Assembly: GCF_009650435.1 (NCBI RefSeq)
Contig: NZ_VVIP01000047.1
Span: 1 to 64,000 of the forward strand
DNA: 64,000 nucleotides
DNA from: Foetidibacter luteolus
Lineage (GTDB): Bacteria > Bacteroidota > Bacteroidia > Chitinophagales > Chitinophagaceae
Reading direction: 5' to 3'
The notes below the pieces were generated by a model. It was not told the DNA's origin. It saw only the letters and a program-made list of their open reading frames with translations, and did no database searches. The translations under genes and the position numbers were made by a program. Numbering within the stretch: position 1 is the stretch's first letter; each line of letters opens with the position of its first letter. This document shows positions 25,222 to 34,734 of the stretch, piece by piece.

Positions 25222-25641
25222 TTAGTTGTTAACCGGTACTGCGGATAAATATTTAGACGATTTCAGTACGCCTGAAACCCTGTGCAGCAGGTCAATGGGT
25301 TCAAATGGTTTCTTTATGCAGTCGTATATGTACTCTGTCTCAACTTCAACTTTTGTTTCTTCCAGGAAAGCAGATGACAATACTACTATGGGTATATGTT
25401 TGTACAAGGCGCTTTTCTTAAGGTAGGCAATTAATTCCCAGCCATTAATTGAAGGCATATTAATATCAGTCAAAATCAAGTCAGGACTGAAGCCTTGTGA
25501 AAGGGACATCATAGCAGTCAGTCCGTCATCAGCAGTGCGAACAATGTAAGATTTTTTAAGGATGTTCTCCAGCAGGTAGCGCATGGAAATGTTATCTTCT
25601 ACAATCAAAATTTTTTTCATATTCTCATTATTTCTTGCCAT
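25222..25641 (-). CDS. Stand-alone response-regulator receiver protein
   Basis: The protein is 139 residues from the first ATG, or 132 if the start is the MKKILIVEDN methionine (25620). It is a single CheY-like receiver domain: acidic pocket VEDN, phospho-acceptor Asp59 in LILTDINMP, VVLSSAF and the conserved Lys in CIKKPFEP. No output domain follows. It heads the exopolysaccharide operon (26 bp before the initiating transferase), close to an Hpt protein and an NtrC-type regulator, so it may relay phosphate between them or act by protein contact (inference). Confidence 0.92.
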   Translation of the reverse strand: MARNNENMKKILIVEDNISMRYLLENILKKSYIVRTADDGLTAMMSLSQGFSPDLILTDINMPSINGWELIAYLKKSALYKHIPIVVLSSAFLEETKVEVETEYIYDCIKKPFEPIDLLHRVSGVLKSSKYLSAVPVNN

Positions 25642-25962
25642 GTGGCTTTGTGAATTAATCTAGGGTTACCTAAAACATAGTGCAAGCGTTTTTAGTAACG
25701 ATTAATCACAGGAAGTGGAAGAGAATTACTGCTGTACTATTTTTGAGGATATTAAGACAAAAAAACCGGAAATTTCAAAGGAGGATAGTACGGAGTTAAT
25801 TTTGGTGTTTCTGGATGTCTTGGACGAAATTCTGTGCTAATATAGTATGGATATATAAAACAGCAAAAAAAAACTAAAATTTATGTCGGATTAATTCTTT
25901 TTTAATGCGTTTGATAAGGTAAAAGTAAGTGTTTATTCCGAAAAACAATTGATATTCAATAA
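25642..25962. other. AT-rich leader between receiver and Hpt genes, no gene seen
   Basis: This 321-bp stretch contains A/T runs and no family A, B or C repeat. It should hold the promoter of the receiver/exopolysaccharide operon on the minus strand. I found no convincing TTG-N19-TAnnTTTG promoter or sigma-54 -24/-12 pair by eye. Confidence 0.4.
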
Positions 25963-26358
25963 TTAAATATGAACTATCTCCTTCAACTGGCCTGTAACCT
26001 GTTTAAGAACACCATCAATCTTGCTGATAAGATTTGGTATTTCTTTAAGGTTACCCTTTTCTTTAATGGTGTTTTCCACAAACTTAATATCTTCCAGTAT
26101 GCTTTCTATACGTAAAGTTTCTGCGATTGGTTTTAACTTATGCGCTATTGCTTTCACTTCCTCCCAGTCTTTGCTGTTGCAGGCTATGTTCATTTCCTCG
26201 GTCATTTTTGGAACTGTTGTTACAAAAACTCCTAATAACTCTTTTATAAAGCGTTCATCATTCTCAGTTAAAACGTGCAGGTAGTCAAGATTAAACAATA
26301 CGTCATCCTGCATAATGGGTTCATTTTTTTCCTGGTAGTAATCTTTTGGTGTTAACAT
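25963..26358 (-). CDS. Hpt (histidine phosphotransfer) domain protein
   Basis: This 131-residue helical protein has the phospho-accepting histidine His73 in VKAIAHKLKPIAETLRI, the classical Hpt helix. The preceding FIKELLGVFVTTVPKMTEEMN helix fits the fold. A second possible start is at residue 16 (MQDDVLF). It would shuttle phosphate between a hybrid sensor kinase (not in the window) and receivers such as 25222-25641 or the NtrC-type protein at 26758-28131. The three signalling genes are co-oriented but separated by 300-400 bp gaps. Confidence 0.9.
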   Translation of the reverse strand: MLTPKDYYQEKNEPIMQDDVLFNLDYLHVLTENDERFIKELLGVFVTTVPKMTEEMNIACNSKDWEEVKAIAHKLKPIAETLRIESILEDIKFVENTIKEKGNLKEIPNLISKIDGVLKQVTGQLKEIVHI

Positions 26359-26442
26359 GAGTTACTTAGTATATACGCTTTTACCTTAAATGGGTTCAAC
26401 ACATCATCAGGGTACAAAGAATGCAATTTTGTTTTTTTATTT

Positions 26443-26520
26443 TGGGCCCGGCAACAGGCTATTAATGAGGCTTTGCTTGCGTCGCACTCTTGTACGCCTT
26501 GTTCGCTGTTCAGCAGCCCA
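26443..26520 (+). repeat. Family B dispersed repeat
   Basis: It carries GGGCCCGGCAACAGGCT, ATGAGGCTTTGC, TGCGTCGCACTCTTGTACGCC and TTCGCTGTTCAGCAGCCC. A second, reversed copy follows at 26685-26745, and together they occupy most of the 399-bp gap 26359-26757. Confidence 0.8.
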
Positions 26521-26684
26521 ATCATCCTCCCCCGGTTATACCAGACTTATCATTTAACCAGGTTAATACCATAAAGATTACGAAAAATTGTTTGCATCCT
26601 CCGCATACGGCAGTTATTATGGTTGATGTCCTTAATTTTCGCCGGCTGTTACAGCCGCCATAAAAAACCGGGCGATGAAAGTAG

Positions 26685-26745
26685 TGCGACGCAATCCCGA
26701 AGTTTCTGGATCATGAAAAGCTGCCGCCGGCCACCAAAAAAAGCT
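26685..26745 (-). repeat. Family B-related repeat, reverse orientation
   Basis: The sequence GTGCGACGCAATCCCGAAGTTT, ATCATGAAAAGCTGCCG and GGCCACCAAAAAAAGCTG resembles the copies at 45596-45645 and 50143-50226. It abuts the end of the NtrC-type regulator gene. Confidence 0.6.
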
Positions 26746-26757
26746 GTTTGGCGAAGC

Positions 26758-28131
26758 TTAATTTTCAACTTTCTGTACTACCAGTTCATTGTTTTTAATC
26801 ATGCGGTAAATGGTAGATTTACCAATGTCCAGTTTTTCCGCAACCTTCAGAATATCGTATTGGTAAAGGTCAAGGTAGTGCTGTATCAGCTTAGTGGTAA
26901 AATCACGTAAAGTGGTATTCTCCCCGTTCATGGTGTTTACGTTGTAACTGGCTGATATTATGTTGATATGCTCAGGTTGTATTTCCATTTCATCGCACAT
27001 TACGCAGGCCAGTTCCACTACAGATTTCAGCTCCCTTATATTACCGGGGAAATTATAGAGCATCAGCTTCTTTTTGGCCTCAACGGAAAGGTTCTTGTCC
27101 GGCAGGCTGTTTTCCCTACAAAACTGGTCTATAAAAAAGCGTGCAATAAGTATTATATCGTTGTTCCTGTCACGCAGCGGTGGCACCTGTATGGGCAGGC
27201 CCAGCAGTCGGTAATAAAGGTCTTCCCTAAACCTGCCATTCTTTACTTCGTGCAGCAGGTTTTTGTGAGTGGCAACAATAATCCGTACATCAATAGGCAC
27301 TACCTGGTTGCTGCCCACCCTGGTTATTTCTTTTTCCTGCAGTACCCGCAGCAGTTTGGCCTGCAGGCTCAAATCCATCTCGCCAATCTCATCAAGAAAT
27401 AATGTGCCTTTATGGGCCTCTTCAAACTTGCCTATGCGCCTGCCGGCAGCACCGGTAAAAGCGCCTTTTTCATGGCCGAATAACTCGCTTTCCAGCAAGT
27501 CTCTTGGTATGGCCGCTACGTTTACGGCTATAAACTGTTCCTTTTTTCTTTGTGAGTTAAAATGGATGGATTTTGCCACCAGTTCTTTACCTGTGCCTGT
27601 TTCCCCCGTTATGGATACGGTAATATTGGTTTTGGATGCCTTGTCAATCCAGTGGAACATTTGCCTGATGGGCTCGCTGTTACCAATAATAACTTTTTGA
27701 AAGTCATACTTTTTAACCACTTCTTTTTTGAGGGTATCAAGTTCTTTCTTCAGTTCAATGGTTTCACGCAGGTGTTCTATGGATATCCACAGTCGTTCCT
27801 TGGTGTCGTTGTCTTTTACTATGTAATCGTGAACGCCGCGGCGCAGCAGGTCTATGGCTATTTTTATATCGTTCTGGCCAGAAATAAAAATCACTTTACT
27901 TTCCGGGCTTAACTCTTTTACCTGCGATAGAAGATAATCCCCAGTGCCATCTGGCAAAGAATAGTCCAACGTAACAATATCGGGCTTCTCATGCAGGGCA
28001 GCGAGAAATGTTTTGGCAGAGGTGAATTTCTTTACCAGGTGATCAGGATTGAGGGATAAATGGTGTGCAAGAAGAGACCCGTAGAATGCATCATCCTCCA
28101 CAACATGTATTACAATCGGGGTTGGTTTCAT
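26758..28131 (-). CDS. Sigma-54-dependent response regulator (NtrC family)
   Basis: The 457-residue protein has three domains. A receiver (1-120) has Asp56 in IVTLDYSLPDG. An AAA+ sigma-54 activation domain (about 146-370) has Walker A GETGTGKE at 176-183, the sigma-54-contacting GAFTGA loop, Walker B GTLFLDEIGEM and the arginine-finger region FREDLYYRL. A Fis-type helix-turn-helix ends the protein (ILKVAEKLDIGKSTIYRMIK). It activates sigma-54 promoters when phosphorylated. Adjacent Hpt and receiver genes and the downstream exopolysaccharide cluster make it a candidate controller of that cluster, but no clear sigma-54 site was found. Confidence 0.95.
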   Translation of the reverse strand: MKPTPIVIHVVEDDAFYGSLLAHHLSLNPDHLVKKFTSAKTFLAALHEKPDIVTLDYSLPDGTGDYLLSQVKELSPESKVIFISGQNDIKIAIDLLRRGVHDYIVKDNDTKERLWISIEHLRETIELKKELDTLKKEVVKKYDFQKVIIGNSEPIRQMFHWIDKASKTNITVSITGETGTGKELVAKSIHFNSQRKKEQFIAVNVAAIPRDLLESELFGHEKGAFTGAAGRRIGKFEEAHKGTLFLDEIGEMDLSLQAKLLRVLQEKEITRVGSNQVVPIDVRIIVATHKNLLHEVKNGRFREDLYYRLLGLPIQVPPLRDRNNDIILIARFFIDQFCRENSLPDKNLSVEAKKKLMLYNFPGNIRELKSVVELACVMCDEMEIQPEHINIISASYNVNTMNGENTTLRDFTTKLIQHYLDLYQYDILKVAEKLDIGKSTIYRMIKNNELVVQKVEN

Positions 28132-28286
28132 AAAATATATGATTTCGGTCAGCGTGTGCAGCGGTAAATATCGGTATTGTTTTTAACAATCTGGTTTAAA
28201 GCGGCTTAAAACTCGGTTTAGCCGTTCTATTTGCCGCTTCTATAAATTTTAAGGCGGTATTAAGCTGAACGGTTATTTTTGTTATT

Positions 28287-28583
28287 ATGAAGGTAACAGA
28301 CGAAATGATTGACAATCTTGCGCACCTGGCCAGGCTGCATTTTACAGATGATGAAAAAAAAGAACTGAACACAGATCTTGAGCGCATGATTGATTTTGTG
28401 GAGAAACTGAAAGAACTGGATACTGCCGGCGCGGCGCCGCTGTTGCACATGGGGAAGGAGATTAATGTGCTGCGGGAAGACAAACAAGAAGGTTCTGTAA
28501 CTGTACAGGAAGCCTTGCTGAATGCCCCGGAAAAAGATGACAGCTTTTTTAAAGTTCCTAAAGTAATTAAGAAAGAAGCATAG
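28287..28583 (+). CDS. gatC: Asp/Glu-tRNA amidotransferase subunit C
   Basis: A 98-residue protein of the GatC family. It begins VTDEMIDNLAHLARLHFTDD, has the helical EKKELNTDLERMIDFVEKLKELDT segment and the extended belt LREDKQEGSVTVQEALLNAPEKDDSFFKVPKVI that clamps GatA and GatB. The complex converts misacylated Glu-tRNA(Gln) or Asp-tRNA(Asn). gatA and gatB are not in this window. It is followed after 28 bp by the ABC ATPase gene, probably in one transcript. Confidence 0.96.
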   Translation: MKVTDEMIDNLAHLARLHFTDDEKKELNTDLERMIDFVEKLKELDTAGAAPLLHMGKEINVLREDKQEGSVTVQEALLNAPEKDDSFFKVPKVIKKEA

Positions 28584-28611
28584 CCAGCTTTGGTCTAAAT
28601 AAAAGTACTAC

Positions 28612-29325
28612 ATGCAATCATCCATCATTCATCTCGAAGCTATAAGGAAAACATATTTCATGGGCTCCCAGTCTGTAGAAGTGCTGAAAGGCATTACACT
28701 GGATATCTATAAAAATGAATATGTGGCCCTGATGGGGCCCAGTGGCAGCGGCAAAAGCACACTCATGAATATATTGGGCTGCCTGGATACGCCTACCGGT
28801 GGCGCCTATATACTTAACGGTAAAGATGTGAGTAAGATGAGCGATGACGAACTGGCCGATGTACGTAATGTGGAAATAGGCTTCGTTTTTCAGCAGTTTA
28901 ACCTGCTTCCACGCCTTACTGCTGCAGAAAATGTGGCTTTGCCGCTTGTTTATGCGGGTACTGCAAGGAAAGAGCGTATGGAACGTGCCATGGAAGCTTT
29001 GCGCAAAGTGGGGCTTGATACCCGCAGCCATCACAAACCTAATGAGTTAAGCGGTGGCCAGATACAACGTGTAGCCATAGCCAGGGCGCTGGTTAATAAT
29101 CCCTCTATACTTCTTGCGGATGAGCCAACCGGCAACCTTGATTCAAAAACTTCTGTGGAAGTAATGGAAATATTCGGGCACATACAGGCTTCAGGCAATA
29201 CGGTGGTATTGGTAACGCATGAAGAAGATATTGCCGGTTATGCCAAACGTGTTATAAGGTTAAGGGACGGCCTGGTTGAAACCGATAATACAAAGCCGTT
29301 AAAAGAGGTTTTACAGCCAGCCTGA
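28612..29325 (+). CDS. ABC transporter ATP-binding protein (LolD/MacB type)
   Basis: A 237-residue ATPase with Walker A MGPSGSGKST, Q-loop FVFQQFNLLP, signature LSGGQIQRVAIARAL, Walker B ILLADEPTGNLDS and the H-loop VTHEED. The sequence around the Walker A and NLD is typical of the LolD/MacB/FtsE subgroup, which drives lipoprotein release or macrolide/peptide export through FtsX-like permeases. No permease is encoded next to it, so the partner is elsewhere. It follows gatC by 28 bp. Confidence 0.93.
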   Translation: MQSSIIHLEAIRKTYFMGSQSVEVLKGITLDIYKNEYVALMGPSGSGKSTLMNILGCLDTPTGGAYILNGKDVSKMSDDELADVRNVEIGFVFQQFNLLPRLTAAENVALPLVYAGTARKERMERAMEALRKVGLDTRSHHKPNELSGGQIQRVAIARALVNNPSILLADEPTGNLDSKTSVEVMEIFGHIQASGNTVVLVTHEEDIAGYAKRVIRLRDGLVETDNTKPLKEVLQPA

Positions 29326-29384
29326 TAACCGGGAACTTCCGGGCTTTATCAAACAGTATCCATTGTGTTGACAGTTAAGAAGAA

Positions 29385-29658
29385 CTTCTGCACTTCATCA
29401 TTCAAACAAATTATAAGTCTTTTCCACTTCAACAGACCGTTAACCAGCAACTGGTAACCGGTAACTGTTTAATGAGCTTCTGCACTTCATCATTCAAACA
29501 AATTACAAGTCTTTTCCACTTCAACAGACTGGCAAACAGCAACTGGTAACCGGTAACTGTTTAATGAGCTTCTGCACTTCATCATTCAAACAAATTATAA
29601 GTCTTTTCCACTTCAACAGACTGGCAACCAGCAACTGGTAACCGGTAACTGTTTAATG
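29385..29658 (+). repeat. Three-copy 92-bp tandem repeat
   Basis: Units start at 29385, 29477 and 29569 (exact 92-bp period) and differ at only a few bases, around GACTGGCAACCAGC. Each unit contains CTTCTGCACTTCATCATTC and the self-complementary-looking GGTAACCGGTAACTG. There are no unique spacers, so it is not a CRISPR array. It fills most of the 411-bp gap between the ABC ATPase and the converging end of the GntR regulator gene. Confidence 0.95.
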
Positions 29659-29736
29659 TTAGCAGCAGGTATTGATATAACCGCTTCTATCTCAGGTGAA
29701 ATAGCAGCAGTCTGGTAATCTCCCATGCTTTTCAGA

Positions 29737-30768
29737 TTACAGAGATGCCCGTAACGTTAAGTAAAAAGGTATTTCAACATGCGCAGTTGACCTGTCAAGT
29801 ATCAATTGGGCAGCACGCTCACCCATTAGCTGAAAGTCTGTTGAAATAGTTGTAATACCGTTTAGGATAATCCGTTTGATGGGCGTTTCGTTGTAGGATA
29901 TCACACCAACTTCTTTGCCAACCGTTAAGGAGGTATTTAATATGGTTTCAATAAGTGTAACAAGGTCATTTTCCATGAGGCTGATAAAAACGCAACCTTC
30001 TTTAATGTCATTTGTATCAATGCTGTTAAGCACTTCGCAGTTAAAAGCGTACTGGTTGCAAAAGCGTTGAAAGCCTTTTACTATCTCGTTAGGGTGGTAA
30101 GTATATTCCGGGAATATTATTTTAAGCGTATGGTATTTTTTCAGCGGCTCTAATGCCTGCTCCAGGGCGGCGTAAATATCTTTCTCAAAATTTTCATAAA
30201 CGGCCGCGTATTCGCCATTTACTTCGGGCAATAGTTTATCCAGCAGCAACAGCTTTTCTTTGGGCAGGTTATTGATGATTTCGTAAGCGTTTTCTCCGCC
30301 ATCTGAAAAATGAGGGATGATAACATAATAAGAATAGTCATCCCGCTTGTTGTTAAGCAGTTCTTTAAACAATGAAAAATCATTGTTGTAGATATAAAAA
30401 TCAATGGCCGCGTTTTCTCCAAGTGCGGCGGCGAATGCATCGTAAAGAATTTTTTTATGGGCGCTCAGCTTATTAAAGAGCAGGAACACCTTAATCCTCT
30501 TTTTGATATCCGTATTGGCTATAAAATATCCTTTGCCGGGCACAGAATTAATAATGCCCATGTTCTTCAAATCCCGGTAGGCCCTTATCCCGGTATCCCT
30601 GCTTATTTCCAGTTCGTAACTAAGGTCGTTAATAGACGGAAGGAAGTAATCTTTATGTACCCTGCCATCTTCAATACCTTTAATGATGGAATTAATAATC
30701 TGCAGGTATTTTGGCGTAATGGAATGCTCGTCAATTTCGATGATGGTATAAATATTCTCAGAAATCAT
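29737..30768 (-). CDS. GntR-type transcriptional regulator with sugar-binding-like sensor domain
   Basis: The 343-residue protein has an N-terminal winged helix (about 15-90: KYLQIINSIIKGIEDGRV, PSINDLSYELEISRDTGIRAYRDL, GIINSVPGKGYFI) of the GntR class. A LacI/periplasmic-binding-protein-like effector domain follows (about 100-340: IKVFLLFNKLSAHKKILYDAF, VGVISYNETPIKRIILNGITTISTDF, MGERAAQLIL). This arrangement is known for sugar-responsive regulators. It is divergent from the GH106 rhamnosidase gene, so it likely controls the rhamnose locus in response to rhamnose or a pathway intermediate (inference). Confidence 0.92.
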   Translation of the reverse strand: MISENIYTIIEIDEHSITPKYLQIINSIIKGIEDGRVHKDYFLPSINDLSYELEISRDTGIRAYRDLKNMGIINSVPGKGYFIANTDIKKRIKVFLLFNKLSAHKKILYDAFAAALGENAAIDFYIYNNDFSLFKELLNNKRDDYSYYVIIPHFSDGGENAYEIINNLPKEKLLLLDKLLPEVNGEYAAVYENFEKDIYAALEQALEPLKKYHTLKIIFPEYTYHPNEIVKGFQRFCNQYAFNCEVLNSIDTNDIKEGCVFISLMENDLVTLIETILNTSLTVGKEVGVISYNETPIKRIILNGITTISTDFQLMGERAAQLILDRSTAHVEIPFYLTLRASL

Positions 30769-31288
30769 GGCAGGTTTTAAAACGGGAATCTAATTTTCTG
30801 TACGCCGCCCGGGTGCAATCATAACAGTTCGTGACAGCTCTGCAAATTAGACGATTTATTTTTATACTGCTTATAAAAATTGCTATACCCGCGCCGGCAT
30901 ACGGTATTTAATATCACAAAAAGATTGCTAAACGGTTACAGTGTTTTGTAACTATAAATTGCTTATTATGAGGCCAGTTAATCCTTCATTGCTTGCTGTA
31001 AAACATTCGCATGCAAAATGCTTTCCATTCCAGGCGAAAGTCTTACCGCAATACAATTCTGCTTAAAACAGTTCTGCAACTCTAATCAAAATCGAGCATT
31101 TGTGTTTTCAGTCTATTATTGTTTTGCCGGGTATTAATGTGCTGATTTTTATTCCGGACGTACAAGTGAGTGACACAACAGGCGATGCCACATGTACCGC
31201 GGCTGGTCCCTAAAAAATATCTCTGCCCTGTAAAGGGCTGCGCTTAAACCGTATTGCCTTGTAAACATCATTATCAAACTTGTCATAA
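30769..31288. promoter_or_regulatory. Divergent control region between the GntR gene and the rhamnose operon
   Basis: The 520-bp AT-rich gap between two divergent starts should contain both promoters and the operator. TATACTGCTTATAAAAATTGC-type sequence near 30861-30885 and several short inverted repeats are seen, but no operator could be fixed by eye. A diverged family B repeat (minus orientation) lies at 31153-31213. No gene is present. Confidence 0.5.
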
Positions 31289-34200
31289 ATGAAAAAACTA
31301 CTCTTGTTTTCTGCTGCAGCTTTGTTGCAAATTGTCGTGTTATCTCAGCCCGGTGATGTTTCAAAAGACAGTATTGCGCAGAATTTTATGGCGCCGCCGC
31401 CTGCTGCCAAACCCAGGGTATGGTGGCACTGGATGAATGGAAACATTACCAAAGAGGGCATACGCAAAGACCTTGAATGGATGCACCGGTCTGGCATAGG
31501 CGGGTTTCAAAATTTTGATGCCAGCCTTATGACACCGCAAATAGTTGAGAAGCGGCTGACATACATGACACCGGAGTGGAAAGACGCTTTTTTGTTTACC
31601 ACCAGGCTGGCAGATTCGCTTAAGCTTGAAATGGCTATTGCTGGCTCACCCGGCTGGAGTGAAAGTGGCGGCCCATGGGTAAAACCGGAAGACGGGATGA
31701 AAAAAATTGTATGGACTGAAACAAGGGTAAAAGCTGGCTCCTCTGGCATAAAACTGCCACAACCACCTGGTGTTACCGGGCCTTTTCAAAATATACCTAA
31801 GCAGCCCGGTTTTGGCGAGCAGGTAGAAGCGTTAAGACTGCCGGTTTTTTATACGGATATTGCTGTAATTGCCTGTAAAGTGTCCGCGGCGGATAAATCG
31901 CTCAACAATATGGGAGCCATTGTTACCTCAAGCGGGGGCAACTTTACCTTACAGCAGTTATCGGATGGAAACCTGGCTGCATCCATATTGCTGCCTGCTG
32001 ATACGGCAAAAGGCTATGCATGGATACAGTTTGCTTTTCCGCAGCCTCAAACCATTAAAGCCATAACCATGGTGGGTGGCGGTAACCCGGGTATGTTTGG
32101 CCAGGGTGCGGCCCCGACAGATGCCCGTACACTGGAAGCAAGCGATGATGGCATTAGCTTCCGATTCATTTCTCATATACCGCCAGGTGCTATTTTGCAG
32201 CAAACAATGGCCATACCTGCCTCTACGGCAAAATACTTTCGCATAACGGTAAAGAATCCACCGCCTAAATTTAACGCCCTGGCCGCTATGGTAGGCATGG
32301 ATGTAAAGCCGGAGCCTTCTCCCGGTACGGAAATTTCAGAAATCTGCTTACATGCGGCGGATGTAATTAACCGCTTTGAAGAGAAAGCCGCCTTTGCCCC
32401 GGTTGGGGATTTATATGCCAAGGCATCTGCTTCTACAAACGATGTTGTTGCTACCGGCGATATTATTGATCTTACCGGAAAACTGGGCATTGATGGTACT
32501 CTCAACTGGACAGCACCGGAAGGAGAATGGAAACTCTACCGTTTCGGTTATTCTTTAATGGGCATAGATAACCACCCCGCATCGCCTGAAGCAACGGGCC
32601 CTGAAGTAGATAAGCTTGACCCTGTGGCGGTTAAAAATTATTTCACCAATTACCTGGAGCAGTATAAAAACGCAACCGGCGGGCTGATGGGCAACAAGGG
32701 GGGCTTGCAGTACATGATAACCGATAGTTGGGAAGCAGGCGCTCAAAACTGGACAAAGAACCTGCCGCAGGAGTTTCAGAAACGCCGGGGCTACAGCATC
32801 CTGCCCTGGATGCCTGCTTTAACTGGCCTGGTAATTAAAAGCGCCGAAGCCAGCGAACAGTTCCTGTTCGACTTCAGGAAAACACTGGCTGAAATGGTTG
32901 CCGAATACCACTACGATGCCCTAACAGACATATTGAAAGGGTATGGCATGAAACGTTATACAGAATCTCACGAAAATGGCCGTGCCCTCATTGCAGATGG
33001 TATGGATGTTAAAAGAACGGCTGCCGTACCCATGTCTGCCATGTGGACACCCAATATTTTCATCAATCAAAACGACCAAACCTACCATACTGCCGATATT
33101 CGTGAATCAGCCTCCGTAGCGCATATTTACGGCCAAAACCTCGTGGCTGCGGAGTCTCTTACCGCACTGGGCGTACCTTCCGGCGCATGGTCTTACACCC
33201 CCGAAAATTTAAAACCCACTGTAGACCTTGAACTGGCCTGTGGTTTAAACAGGTTTGTTATTCATTGTTCTGTACACCAGCCAACAGATGATAAGGTTCC
33301 CGGCCTTGGCCTTGGGCCCTTTGGCCAGTGGTACACCAGGCACGAAACCTGGGCCGGCCAGGCAAAAGCATGGAATGATTATTTAAGCCGCAGCTCTTAC
33401 CTTTTGCAACAGGGAAAATTTGTGGCGGATGTGCTGTATTATTATGGAGAGGACAATAACATCACTTCTTTGTTTGGCAAAAAAATGCCGGATATACCTG
33501 AAGGGTATAACTACGATTTCATTAATACACATGCGTTAATTAACCTGCTTTCTGTAAAAGATGGCAGCCTGGTTACGCCCGGCGGCATGAGTTACCGTGT
33601 GCTGGTATTGGATACCAATGCACGAAAAATGTCGCTGCCGGTATTGCGCAAACTAAATGCGTTGGTAAAAGGAGGCGCCACTATCAGCGGTGTAAAGCCC
33701 GAAGCGCCTGCCGGCTTGTTAGATAACAATGAGGAGTTTACCACGCTGGTAAACCAAATATGGGGCCCATCAAATACCAGGGTAATTACCGGTAAGGCTT
33801 TGGCCGAAGTATTACCAGCTTTGGGTATTGCGGCTGACTTTAGTTACAACAAGCCGCAACAAAATACAAAACTGCTGTTTGTGCACCGCAGGTTACCCAA
33901 CCGTGACATTTACTGGGTAAACAGCCGTAGCGATCAACCAGAAAATATCCAAGCAAGCTTTAGGGTAACCGGCAAAATACCTGAGTTATGGCACCCCGAA
34001 ACAGGTAAAACCGAAGCTTTGTCGTATCAAATTGCTAATGGCGTTACCAAAGTTAACCTGCCGCTTACCCCTAATGATGCGGTGTTTGTTGTATTTGGTG
34101 AGAAGGCAGATAAAACTGCTATTACATTGGCAGCACCCACTGAAAAACTCCTAACCACCCTTGATGGTGGTTGGAAGGTCAATTTCCAGGAGGGCCGTGG

Positions 34201-34645
34201 CGCCCCTGCGGAGGTTTTACTGGATACTCTTATGTCATTTACAGAAAGCAAGGATGCCGGTATCAGGTATTTTTCAGGTACGGCCACGTACACAAAAACA
34301 ATAGCCGCTGATAAAGGCTGGTTTGCCAACAAGCCTCAGTTGTGGTTAAACCTGGGCAATGTTAAAAATATTGCGGAGGTAAGTATAAATGGTAAGCCAC
34401 TGGGCACCGTTTGGAAACAGCCATTTGCAGTTGATATATCAGGCGTATTGGCACCCGGGGAAAATAAGCTGGAAATAAGAGTTACCAATCTTTGGGTAAA
34501 CCGTTTAATTGGCGATCAGCAGCCTGGCGTTACCAGTAAAATTACCTATACCACCATGCCTTTTTATAAAGTAGGTTCTCCATTGCTGCCTTCCGGTTTG
34601 CTGGGCCCTGTAAGCATCGTTGCAAAATCAAAAACTAATAAGTAA
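31289..34645 (+). CDS. Exported GH106 alpha-L-rhamnosidase
   Basis: This 1118-residue protein has a signal peptide (MKKLLLFSAAALLQIVVLSQ) and the GH106 start PRVWWHWMNGNITKEGI followed by DLEWMHRSGIGGFQNFDA. Conserved parts of the catalytic barrel include MAIAGSPGWSESGGPWV, YMITDSWEAGAQNW and YTESHENGRALIADGMDVKR. A galactose-binding-like beta-sandwich (about 210-340) is inserted, and a C-terminal sandwich (about 1000-1110: IAEVSINGKPLGTVWKQPF, ENKLEIRVTNLWVNRL) resembles GH2-type jelly rolls. It releases terminal L-rhamnose from plant or bacterial glycans, feeding the genes that follow. It is first in the operon, 89 bp before rhaT. Confidence 0.95.
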   Translation: MKKLLLFSAAALLQIVVLSQPGDVSKDSIAQNFMAPPPAAKPRVWWHWMNGNITKEGIRKDLEWMHRSGIGGFQNFDASLMTPQIVEKRLTYMTPEWKDAFLFTTRLADSLKLEMAIAGSPGWSESGGPWVKPEDGMKKIVWTETRVKAGSSGIKLPQPPGVTGPFQNIPKQPGFGEQVEALRLPVFYTDIAVIACKVSAADKSLNNMGAIVTSSGGNFTLQQLSDGNLAASILLPADTAKGYAWIQFAFPQPQTIKAITMVGGGNPGMFGQGAAPTDARTLEASDDGISFRFISHIPPGAILQQTMAIPASTAKYFRITVKNPPPKFNALAAMVGMDVKPEPSPGTEISEICLHAADVINRFEEKAAFAPVGDLYAKASASTNDVVATGDIIDLTGKLGIDGTLNWTAPEGEWKLYRFGYSLMGIDNHPASPEATGPEVDKLDPVAVKNYFTNYLEQYKNATGGLMGNKGGLQYMITDSWEAGAQNWTKNLPQEFQKRRGYSILPWMPALTGLVIKSAEASEQFLFDFRKTLAEMVAEYHYDALTDILKGYGMKRYTESHENGRALIADGMDVKRTAAVPMSAMWTPNIFINQNDQTYHTADIRESASVAHIYGQNLVAAESLTALGVPSGAWSYTPENLKPTVDLELACGLNRFVIHCSVHQPTDDKVPGLGLGPFGQWYTRHETWAGQAKAWNDYLSRSSYLLQQGKFVADVLYYYGEDNNITSLFGKKMPDIPEGYNYDFINTHALINLLSVKDGSLVTPGGMSYRVLVLDTNARKMSLPVLRKLNALVKGGATISGVKPEAPAGLLDNNEEFTTLVNQIWGPSNTRVITGKALAEVLPALGIAADFSYNKPQQNTKLLFVHRRLPNRDIYWVNSRSDQPENIQASFRVTGKIPELWHPETGKTEALSYQIANGVTKVNLPLTPNDAVFVVFGEKADKTAITLAAPTEKLLTTLDGGWKVNFQEGRGAPAEVLLDTLMSFTESKDAGIRYFSGTATYTKTIAADKGWFANKPQLWLNLGNVKNIAEVSINGKPLGTVWKQPFAVDISGVLAPGENKLEIRVTNLWVNRLIGDQQPGVTSKITYTTMPFYKVGSPLLPSGLLGPVSIVAKSKTNK

Positions 34646-34734
34646 AAAACCTAACAGTTCAGAACAGTTGTTATAACCCACGGCTTTATTTTTATATAAT
34701 TTGTTCTTGGCCATATAGAAAAACTCAACTACAG

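Noticed and set aside
22701..25962. Sigma-54 promoters for the exopolysaccharide cluster
   Set aside because: Only weak GG-N10-GC matches were seen on the minus strand; none has both consensus halves.
29385..29658. Possible CRISPR array
   Set aside because: Units abut with no unique spacers, the period is 92 bp and no cas genes are near.
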